64,000 bases of DNA, from NCBI GenBank assembly GCA_948472945.1, contig CAOKVX010000008.1:51048-115047 (forward strand), written 5' to 3'. The DNA comes from an uncultured Clostridia bacterium (GTDB taxonomy: Bacteria; Bacillota; Clostridia; Lachnospirales; Lachnospiraceae). Position 1 is the first letter of the stretch; each line of letters opens with the position of its first letter. Shown piece after piece: positions 24,432-33,342 of the stretch. The position numbers were made by a program, and so were the translations under genes. Below the pieces are notes generated by a model. The model had not been told where the DNA came from, searched no databases, and saw only the letters and a list, made by a program, of their open reading frames with translations.

Positions 24432-25517
24432 ATGAACTGCTTTAATTTACATAATAACTCGAACATTTCATACACCTGGATTTCAAACTTATTTATTGAC
24501 GAGTACATGCCTTCAGCAAACGGAACATATGTAAAGGTTTACATAACACTGTTGAGAATGTTATCGGGAAATACTGCCGGAGCATCCGTCTCAGGTATTG
24601 CCGACGTACTTGATATTATGGAAAATGATGTTCTCCGGTCATTTGCATACTGGGAAAAGCAGTCCCTGCTATCAGTGAAACGAGGCAAAAACGATGTAAT
24701 AACCGATGTGACCGTCACATCTCCGGACAAACTCTCGGCCCCTTCCAATATAAGCGTTGTGTTCAATCCTTCATATAACACTGTCAAAAGTAATATTATG
24801 GATAATGATAATTGTATTCCATTCAACACTATTGCCGATAACGCAGCCGATGATATATCCAACGACAATTTTGAGAAAACAGCAGAAAAGGATGAATTCA
24901 AATGGATTGCAGGAATTGTTGAGAAATATATGGAACATCCCCTGCAGATAAATGACGTTGAAGTCTTGGCATATATGTACGAGACATTACAGTTCTCTCC
25001 GGACCTTATATTCCATCTCTATGAGTATTGTATAAGCCGCGGGAAGAAAAACAGCAGATATATACAGGCCGTCGCTTTAAACTGGGCGAAAGAAGGAGTC
25101 AATACCGTTGAGAAAGCATCTGCCCACACTTCAAAATTCGACTCCGATTACATGGATGTAATGAGATCATTCGGACTAAACCAGCCGCCGGCTCCGGCTC
25201 AAAAACAGTACATAGACATATGGCTTACTTACGGCTTTTCTGATGGCGTGATTAAAGAAGCATGCAACCGCACAATGATTGCCATAAATGAGCCTAGCTT
25301 TAAATATGCAAACGGAATACTTGAAAACTGGCATGAACTTGGTGTAAAATCATTGGAAGATGTAAAAAAAGCAGATGCGGGCAGGGCGGCAAGATTATCG
25401 GACAAGCCCGCACAGAAAAAACAAAAAAAGACAGGGGCTTTTGCATCTTATGAGCAGCGTATATACAGCTCCGAGGAATATTCCTCGCTCGAACGTCAGC
25501 TGCTTGAAAAAAAATAG
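24432..25517 (+). CDS. DnaD-domain replication initiation/primosome protein
   Basis: Likely helps load the replicative helicase, like DnaD/DnaB of B. subtilis. Residues about 1-100 look like a winged helix; two DnaB_2/DnaD-type domains follow (about 155-225 and 250-315; second ends in FKYANGILENWHELGV, matching the YxxxIL-W signature). A Lys-rich tail ends the protein. AAGGAGG lies 11 nt before the ATG. The next gene, a DnaC/DnaI-type ATPase, starts 35 bp later, a standard clostridial helicase-loading pair. Exact equivalence to DnaD or DnaB of B. subtilis cannot be decided. Confidence 0.88.
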   Translation: MNCFNLHNNSNISYTWISNLFIDEYMPSANGTYVKVYITLLRMLSGNTAGASVSGIADVLDIMENDVLRSFAYWEKQSLLSVKRGKNDVITDVTVTSPDKLSAPSNISVVFNPSYNTVKSNIMDNDNCIPFNTIADNAADDISNDNFEKTAEKDEFKWIAGIVEKYMEHPLQINDVEVLAYMYETLQFSPDLIFHLYEYCISRGKKNSRYIQAVALNWAKEGVNTVEKASAHTSKFDSDYMDVMRSFGLNQPPAPAQKQYIDIWLTYGFSDGVIKEACNRTMIAINEPSFKYANGILENWHELGVKSLEDVKKADAGRAARLSDKPAQKKQKKTGAFASYEQRIYSSEEYSSLERQLLEKK

Positions 25518-25552
25518 TGCACGCATTAACTTAATTTGAGGACATATATATA

Positions 25553-26539
25553 ATGAAACAAACTTTCTCTTTCGACATGTTAAACAGAATATATGAGGAG
25601 CGCAGGCTAGCAAACCGTAGGCTTCTTTCGGCGCGCCGTGCCGAGGTGTATAAGTCAGTGCCGGAATATAAAAAGCTCGACACTTCTGATTCAGCCGCAG
25701 CAAAGATTGACATAAACAGAATAATATCAGGTGATACAGAATATTCAGAAAATATAAAACAGGATATTTACGACACTGCGGAACAAAAGAGACGTCTGCT
25801 TATAGAGCACGGATTTTCACAGGATTACCTAGATCCCGTTTTCACCTGCACAGACTGCATGGATACAGGTTACATTGACAATATGCGGTGCCACTGTTAT
25901 AAAAAAGAACTTCTAAGATTAATGTACAAGCAGTCAAATTTAGATAAGCTCATTGGTGAAGAGAATTTTTCAACCTTTAATATTGACTATTATCCTGATA
26001 ATTATATTCTCTCGGACAGCGATGTCACGCCCCGCGACAATATTAAAGAAATCCTTAAATACTGCCGCAATTATATTGATATATTCGGACATGAACGTGG
26101 CAATATCCTTATTTACGGGAAAGCAGGAGTTGGAAAAACTTTCTTATCAAACTGTATAGCAAAGGAAATATTGGATGCCGGATATTCAGTTATATACTTG
26201 ACTTCACATCAGCTTTTTGATATTCTTGAGACGAAAGTATTTCGCCATAACGAAATGGACGATATGTCAAAAGGCATTGTTTCTATGCTTTACACATGTG
26301 ATTTGCTAATAATAGACGACCTTGGAACGGAAATGATTAATTCATTTACCGAGTCGCAGCTCTTTACCTGTATTCAGGACAGGCTGTTAGCAAAAGTCGG
26401 AACGATAATATCCACTAATTTTTCTTTTGATGATATTAGCAGACACTATAGTGAAAGAATATTTTCAAGGCTTATTGGCAATTATAAGCTAATAAAAATT
26501 GCCGGCGAAGATATTCGTATAAAAAAAGCTTTAAAATAA
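25553..26539 (+). CDS. DnaC/DnaI-type helicase loader ATPase
   Basis: AAA+ ATPase that delivers the replicative helicase to origin or fork DNA. A coiled N-terminal helicase-binding part with a Cys cluster (CTDCMDTG...CHC, near residues 102-118) leads to Walker A GKAGVGKT (about 188-195) and Walker B LLIIDDLGTE (about 257-266). 328 residues agree with clostridial DnaC-like proteins. IstB transposition ATPases share the fold, but the zinc-type N-terminus and the DnaD partner argue for replication. Confidence 0.9.
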   Translation: MKQTFSFDMLNRIYEERRLANRRLLSARRAEVYKSVPEYKKLDTSDSAAAKIDINRIISGDTEYSENIKQDIYDTAEQKRRLLIEHGFSQDYLDPVFTCTDCMDTGYIDNMRCHCYKKELLRLMYKQSNLDKLIGEENFSTFNIDYYPDNYILSDSDVTPRDNIKEILKYCRNYIDIFGHERGNILIYGKAGVGKTFLSNCIAKEILDAGYSVIYLTSHQLFDILETKVFRHNEMDDMSKGIVSMLYTCDLLIIDDLGTEMINSFTESQLFTCIQDRLLAKVGTIISTNFSFDDISRHYSERIFSRLIGNYKLIKIAGEDIRIKKALK

Positions 26540-26589
26540 CATCCAATAATTATTTCATAGAGCAGTATTCTGCACAGACGGAGGAAAAA

Positions 26590-27762
26590 ATGAGTTTAGA
26601 CAGGTCATTTACTGATAGAATTCCTTACGGAGAGCTTGGTTTGGTTGCTCTCGAAAGCAGCCGTTCTATAGGCGGCAAAGTTAATGATTACATAGTCAAC
26701 TGGAGAACAAAAAGAGAAAGCCAGCACACAAATACAATTGCTTTTGCCGGATATAAAAAGGACTCATATCTTGTAAACTGCAAGTGCCCGCGCTTTGGCT
26801 CCGGAGAAGCAAAGGGTATAATTACGGAATCAGTAAGAGGAATGGACCTTTACCTTCTTGTAGATGTATGTAACTACAGTCTCACCTACTCTGTACGGGG
26901 ATTTGAAAACCATATGTCTCCTGACGACCACTATCAGGACTTAAAGCGTATAATAGCTGCCGTAGGCGGAAAAGCCAGAAGAATTACCGTAATCATGCCA
27001 TTTTTGTATGAGAGCAGACAGCACAAGAGAAACGGCAGGGAATCGCTCGACTGTGCGCTTGCGCTTCAGGAACTTGCAGAGATGGGAGTCGAAAATATAA
27101 TAACATTTGACGCTCACGACCCGCGAGTACAGAACGCAATTCCTCTAAAAAGTTTTGAGACGGTTTCCCCAATATACCAGTTTATCAAAACACTGCTTAA
27201 AAATGTCAATAATCTTTCGCTCAACGCTGAACATATGATGATTATCAGTCCCGACGAGGGGGCAATGAGCCGCGCTGTATACTTTGCCAATATTTTGAAC
27301 ATTGATATTGGAATGTTTTATAAGAGGCGCGATTACTCAAAAATTGTCAACGGACGCAATCCAATAGTTGCACACGAATTCCTCGGAGCTGACGTTGAGG
27401 GAAAAGACGTAATCATTATTGACGACATGGTATCATCCGGAGAGAGCGCTCTTGACGTCGCAAAGGAGCTCAAACGCAGGAAAGCGAACCGAATCTTTCT
27501 CGCCGCAACATTCGGATTATTTACAAATGGGTTCGAAAAATTTGACGAGGCATATGAGAACGGTATCATATATCGTATACTTACAACAAATCTTGTATAC
27601 CAAAGCGATGAACTTCTCTCAAAAGAATATTATATAAGTGTGGATATGAGCAAATATATAGCGTTATTGGTCGATACTCTCAATCATGACTCTTCAATCA
27701 ACGATCTGCTCAATCCAACTGATAGAATTAATAAGATTCTAAAGAAATATAACCAGCGTTGA
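26590..27762 (+). CDS. prs: Ribose-phosphate pyrophosphokinase
   Basis: Makes PRPP from ribose 5-phosphate and ATP for nucleotide, His, Trp and NAD synthesis. The PRPP-binding loop VIIIDDMVSSGESA lies at about 274-287 and the flexible-loop region with RQHKRNGRE near 139-150. At 390 residues it is longer than the usual 315, through an N-terminal extension of about 60 residues, as in a clostridial subgroup. ACGGAGGAAAAA precedes the ATG. In B. subtilis prs also lies near spoVG. A terminator follows at once. Confidence 0.93.
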   Translation: MSLDRSFTDRIPYGELGLVALESSRSIGGKVNDYIVNWRTKRESQHTNTIAFAGYKKDSYLVNCKCPRFGSGEAKGIITESVRGMDLYLLVDVCNYSLTYSVRGFENHMSPDDHYQDLKRIIAAVGGKARRITVIMPFLYESRQHKRNGRESLDCALALQELAEMGVENIITFDAHDPRVQNAIPLKSFETVSPIYQFIKTLLKNVNNLSLNAEHMMIISPDEGAMSRAVYFANILNIDIGMFYKRRDYSKIVNGRNPIVAHEFLGADVEGKDVIIIDDMVSSGESALDVAKELKRRKANRIFLAATFGLFTNGFEKFDEAYENGIIYRILTTNLVYQSDELLSKEYYISVDMSKYIALLVDTLNHDSSINDLLNPTDRINKILKKYNQR

Positions 27763-27782
27763 TTAACAGTCCTAACGGACCC

Positions 27783-27815
27783 GCCAATCCCATTAATACA
27801 GGATTGGCTTTTTTA
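27783..27815 (+). terminator. Rho-independent terminator of prs
   Basis: Eight-bp perfect stem GCCAATCC / GGATTGGC, 10-nt loop, followed by six T. Confidence 0.95.
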
Positions 27816-27816
27816 T

Positions 27817-28902
27817 TTACCCAATGTACTCATTGAGCATGTCGAGGTCCATCTTAATACGGTTATCCATAGTCTTCATAACGTCAAGTATCTGAACTTC
27901 CTTGTATGTTGAATTATGTGACAAATCATATATTGTATTATCATCAAACGACAACACAGTCGGGCGCATAATGCTGTCAGGATTTTCAAGTATTACAAGT
28001 CCCTTTTTCTTATTTGTAAGCTCGACGCATACACCCTCATTGAGTATGTTAATACTCTTAATCAAAGCGTTGACAACCTCCGGCTCATACTTACGCTCAT
28101 AGTCCATAAGCTTCCTGATTGCCATAATCTCCGAAGTAGGTTCTTTGTAACTCTTCATAGCAGTCATCATATCATATGCATGAGCCACAAAAAGTAAATC
28201 AGACGCAATATCCTGCCCGATTTCTATACGGTTTCCCTCAATATCAGCCTTAAGGTTTTCATGCAGCTTAATAGCAAGCCTCTTAGTGTCAGTATCTATG
28301 TCAAGCGATGAGAATAAGTCCTGTGTACCTTTCTGCACAGCCTGCTCCTGTTCTAACGTGAGCTCACTGTCCACATTTAACAGCTCGTTTTGTCCGTACA
28401 AAATATAACCAACATCATGGATTATCGCAGCCTTTACAGCACGGTTCTGAACTGCTACAGGCACATTCAACTGATTGCTTATCATTGCAACAAGTATCGC
28501 AACATTTAGCGAATGCTTAAATACAAAATCGTCCGCGCTTCTAAGATTTTGAATAAAATTGATCTTTCTGTCGAGCTGTCCATAATTTTTTATAATTATG
28601 TTCACAAGCCAGTCAAGAGTCTTAGGTTCCTTGCCTGACGCAATCAGCTTAAGGTCGTCGCGTATGCTGAATACGGATACCGTCTGAAATCTCTCGAACT
28701 GTATATCATCCTCGGTCATTGGCGGTACAGGTTCAGCCGGCTCAAGTATATAAAGTCCGATAAGGCCGAAGTTTTTGACACCGTATATACTCTGCATTGT
28801 AAGTTTGCTGTCCCGCTCGTGGAGCAGCACGCCGTTTTTATTGTATATAGGTTTTCCGAGCCTCATCCCCGGCTTTAAATCATCAACTTTAACAAATATC
28901 AT
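27817..28902 (-). CDS. HD-domain protein related to c-di-GMP phosphodiesterases, GYP motif missing
   Basis: The N-terminal 120 residues open with VDDLKPGMRLGKPIYNKNG, a small domain frequently found ahead of HD-GYP domains. The HD domain has H131 (FKHSLNVA) and the metal-binding HD pair in IIHDVGYI, but where HD-GYP enzymes carry HHE...GYP this protein reads LHENLKADIEGNRIE, so catalytic c-di-GMP cleavage is doubtful. 361 residues, GGAGGAG before the ATG. Function could be a degenerate c-di-GMP receptor or another metal-dependent phosphohydrolase. Another HD-GYP protein (44789) in this window is intact. Confidence 0.75.
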   Translation of the reverse strand: MIFVKVDDLKPGMRLGKPIYNKNGVLLHERDSKLTMQSIYGVKNFGLIGLYILEPAEPVPPMTEDDIQFERFQTVSVFSIRDDLKLIASGKEPKTLDWLVNIIIKNYGQLDRKINFIQNLRSADDFVFKHSLNVAILVAMISNQLNVPVAVQNRAVKAAIIHDVGYILYGQNELLNVDSELTLEQEQAVQKGTQDLFSSLDIDTDTKRLAIKLHENLKADIEGNRIEIGQDIASDLLFVAHAYDMMTAMKSYKEPTSEIMAIRKLMDYERKYEPEVVNALIKSINILNEGVCVELTNKKKGLVILENPDSIMRPTVLSFDDNTIYDLSHNSTYKEVQILDVMKTMDNRIKMDLDMLNEYIG

Positions 28903-28974
28903 TATATCTCCTCCTTATTGCTGCACACCTGAACTGTCCATTAATTTGTACCGTATACGAGTGTAACAGACATT

Positions 28975-30711
28975 TTATTTCAATATATTATCTATAAAAT
29001 CAAGTATGGCTTTGGCAAAATCCTCAGATTTTTTATCGGCATCCTCCATACTGTCACCGACTACACCATAGTAGAACTTAATCTTCGGCTCTGTACCGGA
29101 CGGTCTTACACAGAACCATACTCCGTTACCAAATTCATAGTAAAGAACATTTGACGACGGCAGGCCCGTTTCTCCCCTGCTGCCGGAAATAACGTCGTAC
29201 GTCTCACCGGACTCGTAATCTCTCATGACCTTAACTTTATAGCCGCCAAGCTCGTCTATTTTATTTTTTCTGAGAGTGTCCATTATCAACTGAATTTTTT
29301 CAAGACCCTCTTTGCCTGACAATGTTATAGCTTTGACATCATCTTTATAGTAACCGTATTTCTCATACATTGCAAGCATTGCATCCCACAATGTCATATT
29401 TTTTGTCTTGTAATACGCTGCAGCCTCACACAGTTTCATTGTTGCGACAACGGCATCCTTATCTCTTGCATGTGTTCCAACAAGGCATCCGTAGCTTTCC
29501 TCGAATCCAAACAAATAGGTTCCTTTCCCATTGGTCTCAAATTCAAGAATTTTCTGTCCGATATATTTAAAGCCTGTCAAAACCTCTATGAGCTCTATTC
29601 CATAGTAATCAGCTATCGCGTTTGCCATGTCAGACGAGACAATTGTCTTTATCAACGCGCCGTCAGCAGGAATTCCGGTCTTTTCCTTAATCTGTCCTAT
29701 CTCATAATCACCTATCAGACATCCCGACATATTTCCCGTAAGCGAAATATATTCTCCTGATTTGCTGTCCTTTACGTATACGCCAAGCCTGTCAGCGTCA
29801 GGGTCAGTTGCAAGCACAATGTCTGCATTCTTTTCTTCGGCAAGCTTAAGCGCAAGCGCAAATGCTTCCTCAGCCTCAGGATTAGGATAACTTACGGTTG
29901 GAAATTCACCGTCAGGCTGCTCCTGCTCTTTCACTACAAATACATTCTTAAAGCCAAGCTCCCGCAGAATTCTTCTCACAGGAATATTTCCCGTACCGTG
30001 AAGCGGAGTATATACAATATTTATATCGTCAGAAACTGCATCAATACAATCCTTATTTATAACTAATTTTTTAAGTTCCTTTATATATTCGTCGTCAACA
30101 GCCTCGCCTATAACCTCATAGAGACCTTTGGCCTCGGCTTCATCCTTATCCATAGTCTTCAATACCGAATAATCTGTAATAGCCTTAACCTCATCCATTA
30201 TTCCTTTGTCGTGGGGCGGAGTAATCTGTGCGCCGTCTTCCCAGTATACTTTATAGCCGTTGTACTCCGGAGGGTTATGGCTTGCTGTTATATTAATTCC
30301 GGCAATACAACCAAGCTTTCTCACCGCATACGAAAGCTCAGGGGTAGGTCTAAGACTTTCAAATACGTATGCTTTTATTCCGTTTGCAGCAAGACAAAGA
30401 GCCGCCTCATCGGCAAACTCAGGAGACATTCTTCTTGAATCAAATGCTATAACAACTTTTTTATCTTTCTTTTCCGTTCCGTTGATATAATTTGCAAGTC
30501 CCTGAGTAGCTTTTCTAACGGTGTATATATTCATCCTGTTGGTTCCGGCTCCGATAATACCCCTTAATCCCGCCGTTCCAAATTCAAGTTCTTTGTAAAA
30601 CCGCTCCTGAATCTCTTTCTCATCACCGCTAATCGACCTTAACTCATCTTTTGTCTTTTCATCAAACACATCATTAGTCAGCCACTGTTCATATACATCC
30701 ATATAGCTCAT
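28975..30711 (-). CDS. Phosphoglucomutase/phosphomannomutase (alpha-D-phosphohexomutase)
   Basis: Interconverts glucose 1- and 6-phosphate (or mannose phosphates), feeding cell-wall and glycogen synthesis. All four family motifs are present: catalytic serine loop TASHNPPEYNG (about 143-153), metal loop DPDADR near 308, sugar-specificity FGFEESYG near 405-412, and phosphate loop RPSGTEPKIK near 540. 578 residues fits the PgcA-type enzyme of Firmicutes. GGAGGG precedes the ATG. No close partner gene; the downstream HD gene may be transcribed with it. Confidence 0.93.
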   Translation of the reverse strand: MSYMDVYEQWLTNDVFDEKTKDELRSISGDEKEIQERFYKELEFGTAGLRGIIGAGTNRMNIYTVRKATQGLANYINGTEKKDKKVVIAFDSRRMSPEFADEAALCLAANGIKAYVFESLRPTPELSYAVRKLGCIAGINITASHNPPEYNGYKVYWEDGAQITPPHDKGIMDEVKAITDYSVLKTMDKDEAEAKGLYEVIGEAVDDEYIKELKKLVINKDCIDAVSDDINIVYTPLHGTGNIPVRRILRELGFKNVFVVKEQEQPDGEFPTVSYPNPEAEEAFALALKLAEEKNADIVLATDPDADRLGVYVKDSKSGEYISLTGNMSGCLIGDYEIGQIKEKTGIPADGALIKTIVSSDMANAIADYYGIELIEVLTGFKYIGQKILEFETNGKGTYLFGFEESYGCLVGTHARDKDAVVATMKLCEAAAYYKTKNMTLWDAMLAMYEKYGYYKDDVKAITLSGKEGLEKIQLIMDTLRKNKIDELGGYKVKVMRDYESGETYDVISGSRGETGLPSSNVLYYEFGNGVWFCVRPSGTEPKIKFYYGVVGDSMEDADKKSEDFAKAILDFIDNILK

Positions 30712-30761
30712 ATATAACCCTCCATATTTTATTATATATTCAATATTATTTTATTTATTTC

Positions 30762-32168
30762 TCACTGATCAAGCTCAGGGAATGTCCAAGTAACATTCTG
30801 GTTATCATCATTTATTACTACGGTATAGCTTCTTGTCTTACATCCCTCTTTGCTGAGCGATATTGTCTGCGTTCCAATCTGTTTTGGAAAGCTGCACGGC
30901 GCAAGCCCCTTATAGACGCCGTTCAAATATACCTCTGCGCCCTCCGGACCGTTTACAGACATTGTGTGCTTTTTATCGTAATGTATTTCTGATTCATCCT
31001 CAGTAGCTTTCTTATTATCCGGAGAAGTTGTTGCAAGCGACGTATTGTCCGAACTGCTGTTTGACGGTTTATCTTCTATTGGTTTGTCCGTAACTTCAGC
31101 CTTGTCCTCCGAAGGTTTAGCCGTATGCTTTTCATCGTCTTCATCCTCTTCGTCCTCCTCAATCTCAGCCACCTCCTGCTTCAAATCAATTCTTACGGTA
31201 GGATTTGGTGAGCTCACAGTAAGCGTTCCCTTATAAGTAGTATAACCGGTAAGCGCCGCCGTCACCGAGTGTCTTCCATATTTTAAAGTGAGCGGCTCCT
31301 CATAATCAATAAGCTTTCCGTTAACATATACGTCCGTTCCCGGAGGCCATATATCAAAATCAACCTTTCCCTCGTCGGACGCTCCTGCCGCCACAACTCC
31401 GGACATGTCTAGGTCAGTCTCCTCATCCCTTGAAACCTGAACCGTCCTCTTTCCGCTGAGATTTCCATTATTCATTGTAATCTCATATATACCCTCGCGC
31501 ACTACCAAAAGCATATTCTCAACTACGGGCTGGTTCACTATATAACCAACAGATACGGTTCCGCCAACAAAATCACCGTAGTTGGACGGCTTAATATATC
31601 CGTGGCCCTCCTTTACTATGACAGCGCATATTTTATTATCTATACCAAATACTTTCAGCTTGTCCACCTGGTTAAGACACATAATATCCTGTGTCTTACC
31701 ATCATTTAAAACTAATATTGAATCGCTGTACTTATAGTTTTTATCCGAAATTGAAAACATATTCTTATCAGTATCAAATGACCACTTCACAATATTATCA
31801 TATTCCCAGCAGTCTTTATCAACCCTTACCTCATTTGCCCTCATCTTTTCGGAATTATACTGTACCTGAACCACAAGACCGGCTTCAAGCATTTCAGGCG
31901 CAGTGAGTGAACCGCTTTTATTGTACACCGAACACGCATCGTTATATCTCAGGACAATATCACTGCCGTAGTTAAAATTGACAAATGTAATCTCCCTCAT
32001 ATCAGTGTCAACGGCTTTCACAACTCCCTGAAAAGAAGCCGGAACAGCGTGTTCAGCGCTATCCGTACTGTCGGGCTTAGAGATATCAGTTTTACTATGA
32101 CAGGCGGAAGACATAAGTATTACAGCAAACATCAGTAAAATATAAACCAAATACCTTTTAAACTTCAC
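30762..32168 (-). CDS. Lipoprotein with two PEGA domains
   Basis: Probable surface lipoprotein: basic FKR, hydrophobic stretch and a Cys in MSSAC near residue 23. Two PEGA carbohydrate/surface-type domains are visible: one (DFDIWPPGTDVYVNGKLI) near 285 and one at the C-terminus (SVNGPEGAEVYLNGVYKG), separated by an acidic, Ser/Thr/Lys-rich low-complexity linker. The N-terminal half is a beta-rich region of unknown type. I start at the GTG at 32168, 8 nt after AAGGGGG; an ATG at 32201 lacks a ribosome site. Function unknown; PEGA proteins are generally envelope or S-layer associated. Confidence 0.75.
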   Translation of the reverse strand: MKFKRYLVYILLMFAVILMSSACHSKTDISKPDSTDSAEHAVPASFQGVVKAVDTDMREITFVNFNYGSDIVLRYNDACSVYNKSGSLTAPEMLEAGLVVQVQYNSEKMRANEVRVDKDCWEYDNIVKWSFDTDKNMFSISDKNYKYSDSILVLNDGKTQDIMCLNQVDKLKVFGIDNKICAVIVKEGHGYIKPSNYGDFVGGTVSVGYIVNQPVVENMLLVVREGIYEITMNNGNLSGKRTVQVSRDEETDLDMSGVVAAGASDEGKVDFDIWPPGTDVYVNGKLIDYEEPLTLKYGRHSVTAALTGYTTYKGTLTVSSPNPTVRIDLKQEVAEIEEDEEDEDDEKHTAKPSEDKAEVTDKPIEDKPSNSSSDNTSLATTSPDNKKATEDESEIHYDKKHTMSVNGPEGAEVYLNGVYKGLAPCSFPKQIGTQTISLSKEGCKTRSYTVVINDDNQNVTWTFPELDQ

Positions 32169-32255
32169 ACCTGAAACCCCCTTACAATGTCTAAATTCCA
32201 TAAAATAGTTAATACAAATAACTAAAGTACATTATAACAAATTTCGGAACTGCTT

Positions 32256-33218
32256 TCAACTTATTTCATCTATGAATTTCTGCCTGTTTAACTGCTGCTT
32301 TTCAAGTGCTATAAGCTTTTCAAGATTTTTTTGGGACATCCACGTTTTTTTGCTGTTCATATAATAACTTGCAAGTTTCCAAAACTTCTCCGGATACATT
32401 AAAAGAAGCTTAAGAGCTTTCATCTCGTTTTCCTCAAGTCTCCTAAAAGATTCATATCCGCTCATCACAGCCATTCCATACTCAAAAGTCCACTCATTTT
32501 TTTCCATAACCTTTCTTAGGAAATAATATAAATCCATAAGCCTCGGGCCATATGTACTCTTGTCAAACACTGTTGTTGCAATCCCATCTTCGCACAATAT
32601 TATATTGTGGTATGTATATGAACCATGTATTACATTGCGTGCGTTCCATCCCGAAACATTCCGCAGCTTTGAAACCGCCTCTTCGGCCTCGGCATAAAAT
32701 GATGGATACGCCTTTAGAAGCCTAATTTCAAATTCATTTCTGTCATTGCGGTTTTTTAGATAATTTCTTATATGTTTAAGTTCAAGGTTATGTTTTTCAA
32801 ATTTATCGGTAATCTCCATCTGCACAGGCTGCATACAGTCGCTTTCAGTCTCAAATCCCTCAAGCCTTATATGAAGTTCTCCAAGATTTTTCGATGCCAG
32901 ATATACCTGTTTTACATCGTTAAGGTTACATTCATTTCCGATATACCAGTCTGAAACTGTATATCTTACTCCGTACATATCAGGCGTGCTGATATTCCCC
33001 TCATTATTTATACAGTATGCATCAATCTTTTCAAATCCATTGTCTCTAAGATGATTTTTTACCCTGTTTTCCCAGACAAGCCTTCCCGCAGAAGATCTTG
33101 TCTCCTTTACCAACTTATATCCCTTGTCTGTGTCAATTAGTACAGCTCCTCTTATCCGGTTTCTGGATGCAACATTAAAATCATACTTTTGCAGTACCTC
33201 GTCTAATTTGTCCTCCAA
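32256..33218 (-). CDS. CotS-family spore coat protein (kinase-like fold)
   Basis: Resembles CotS/YsxE proteins: an aminoglycoside-phosphotransferase-like fold in spore coats. The catalytic-loop region reads VIHGSYTYHNIIL (about 195-207; the usual Asp is Gly-Ser here) and a later VFDKSTYGPRLMDLYYFLRK, where the DFG-like Asp is kept. Start is TTG, 7 nt after GGAGG. 320 residues matches CotS. Coat role is inferred from family; substrate unknown and the altered loop may mean it is not an active kinase. Confidence 0.8.
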   Translation of the reverse strand: MEDKLDEVLQKYDFNVASRNRIRGAVLIDTDKGYKLVKETRSSAGRLVWENRVKNHLRDNGFEKIDAYCINNEGNISTPDMYGVRYTVSDWYIGNECNLNDVKQVYLASKNLGELHIRLEGFETESDCMQPVQMEITDKFEKHNLELKHIRNYLKNRNDRNEFEIRLLKAYPSFYAEAEEAVSKLRNVSGWNARNVIHGSYTYHNIILCEDGIATTVFDKSTYGPRLMDLYYFLRKVMEKNEWTFEYGMAVMSGYESFRRLEENEMKALKLLLMYPEKFWKLASYYMNSKKTWMSQKNLEKLIALEKQQLNRQKFIDEIS

Positions 33219-33342
33219 GCAATGACCTCCTTTGACCCTTTAATAAATGTGTCTGTTCAATTTTATGTATCTGATAATATTTTCATTCTAAAAATCATAA
33301 ATTTATATGCAAAGAATTATTCTGCCGAAAGGATTAAATTAA

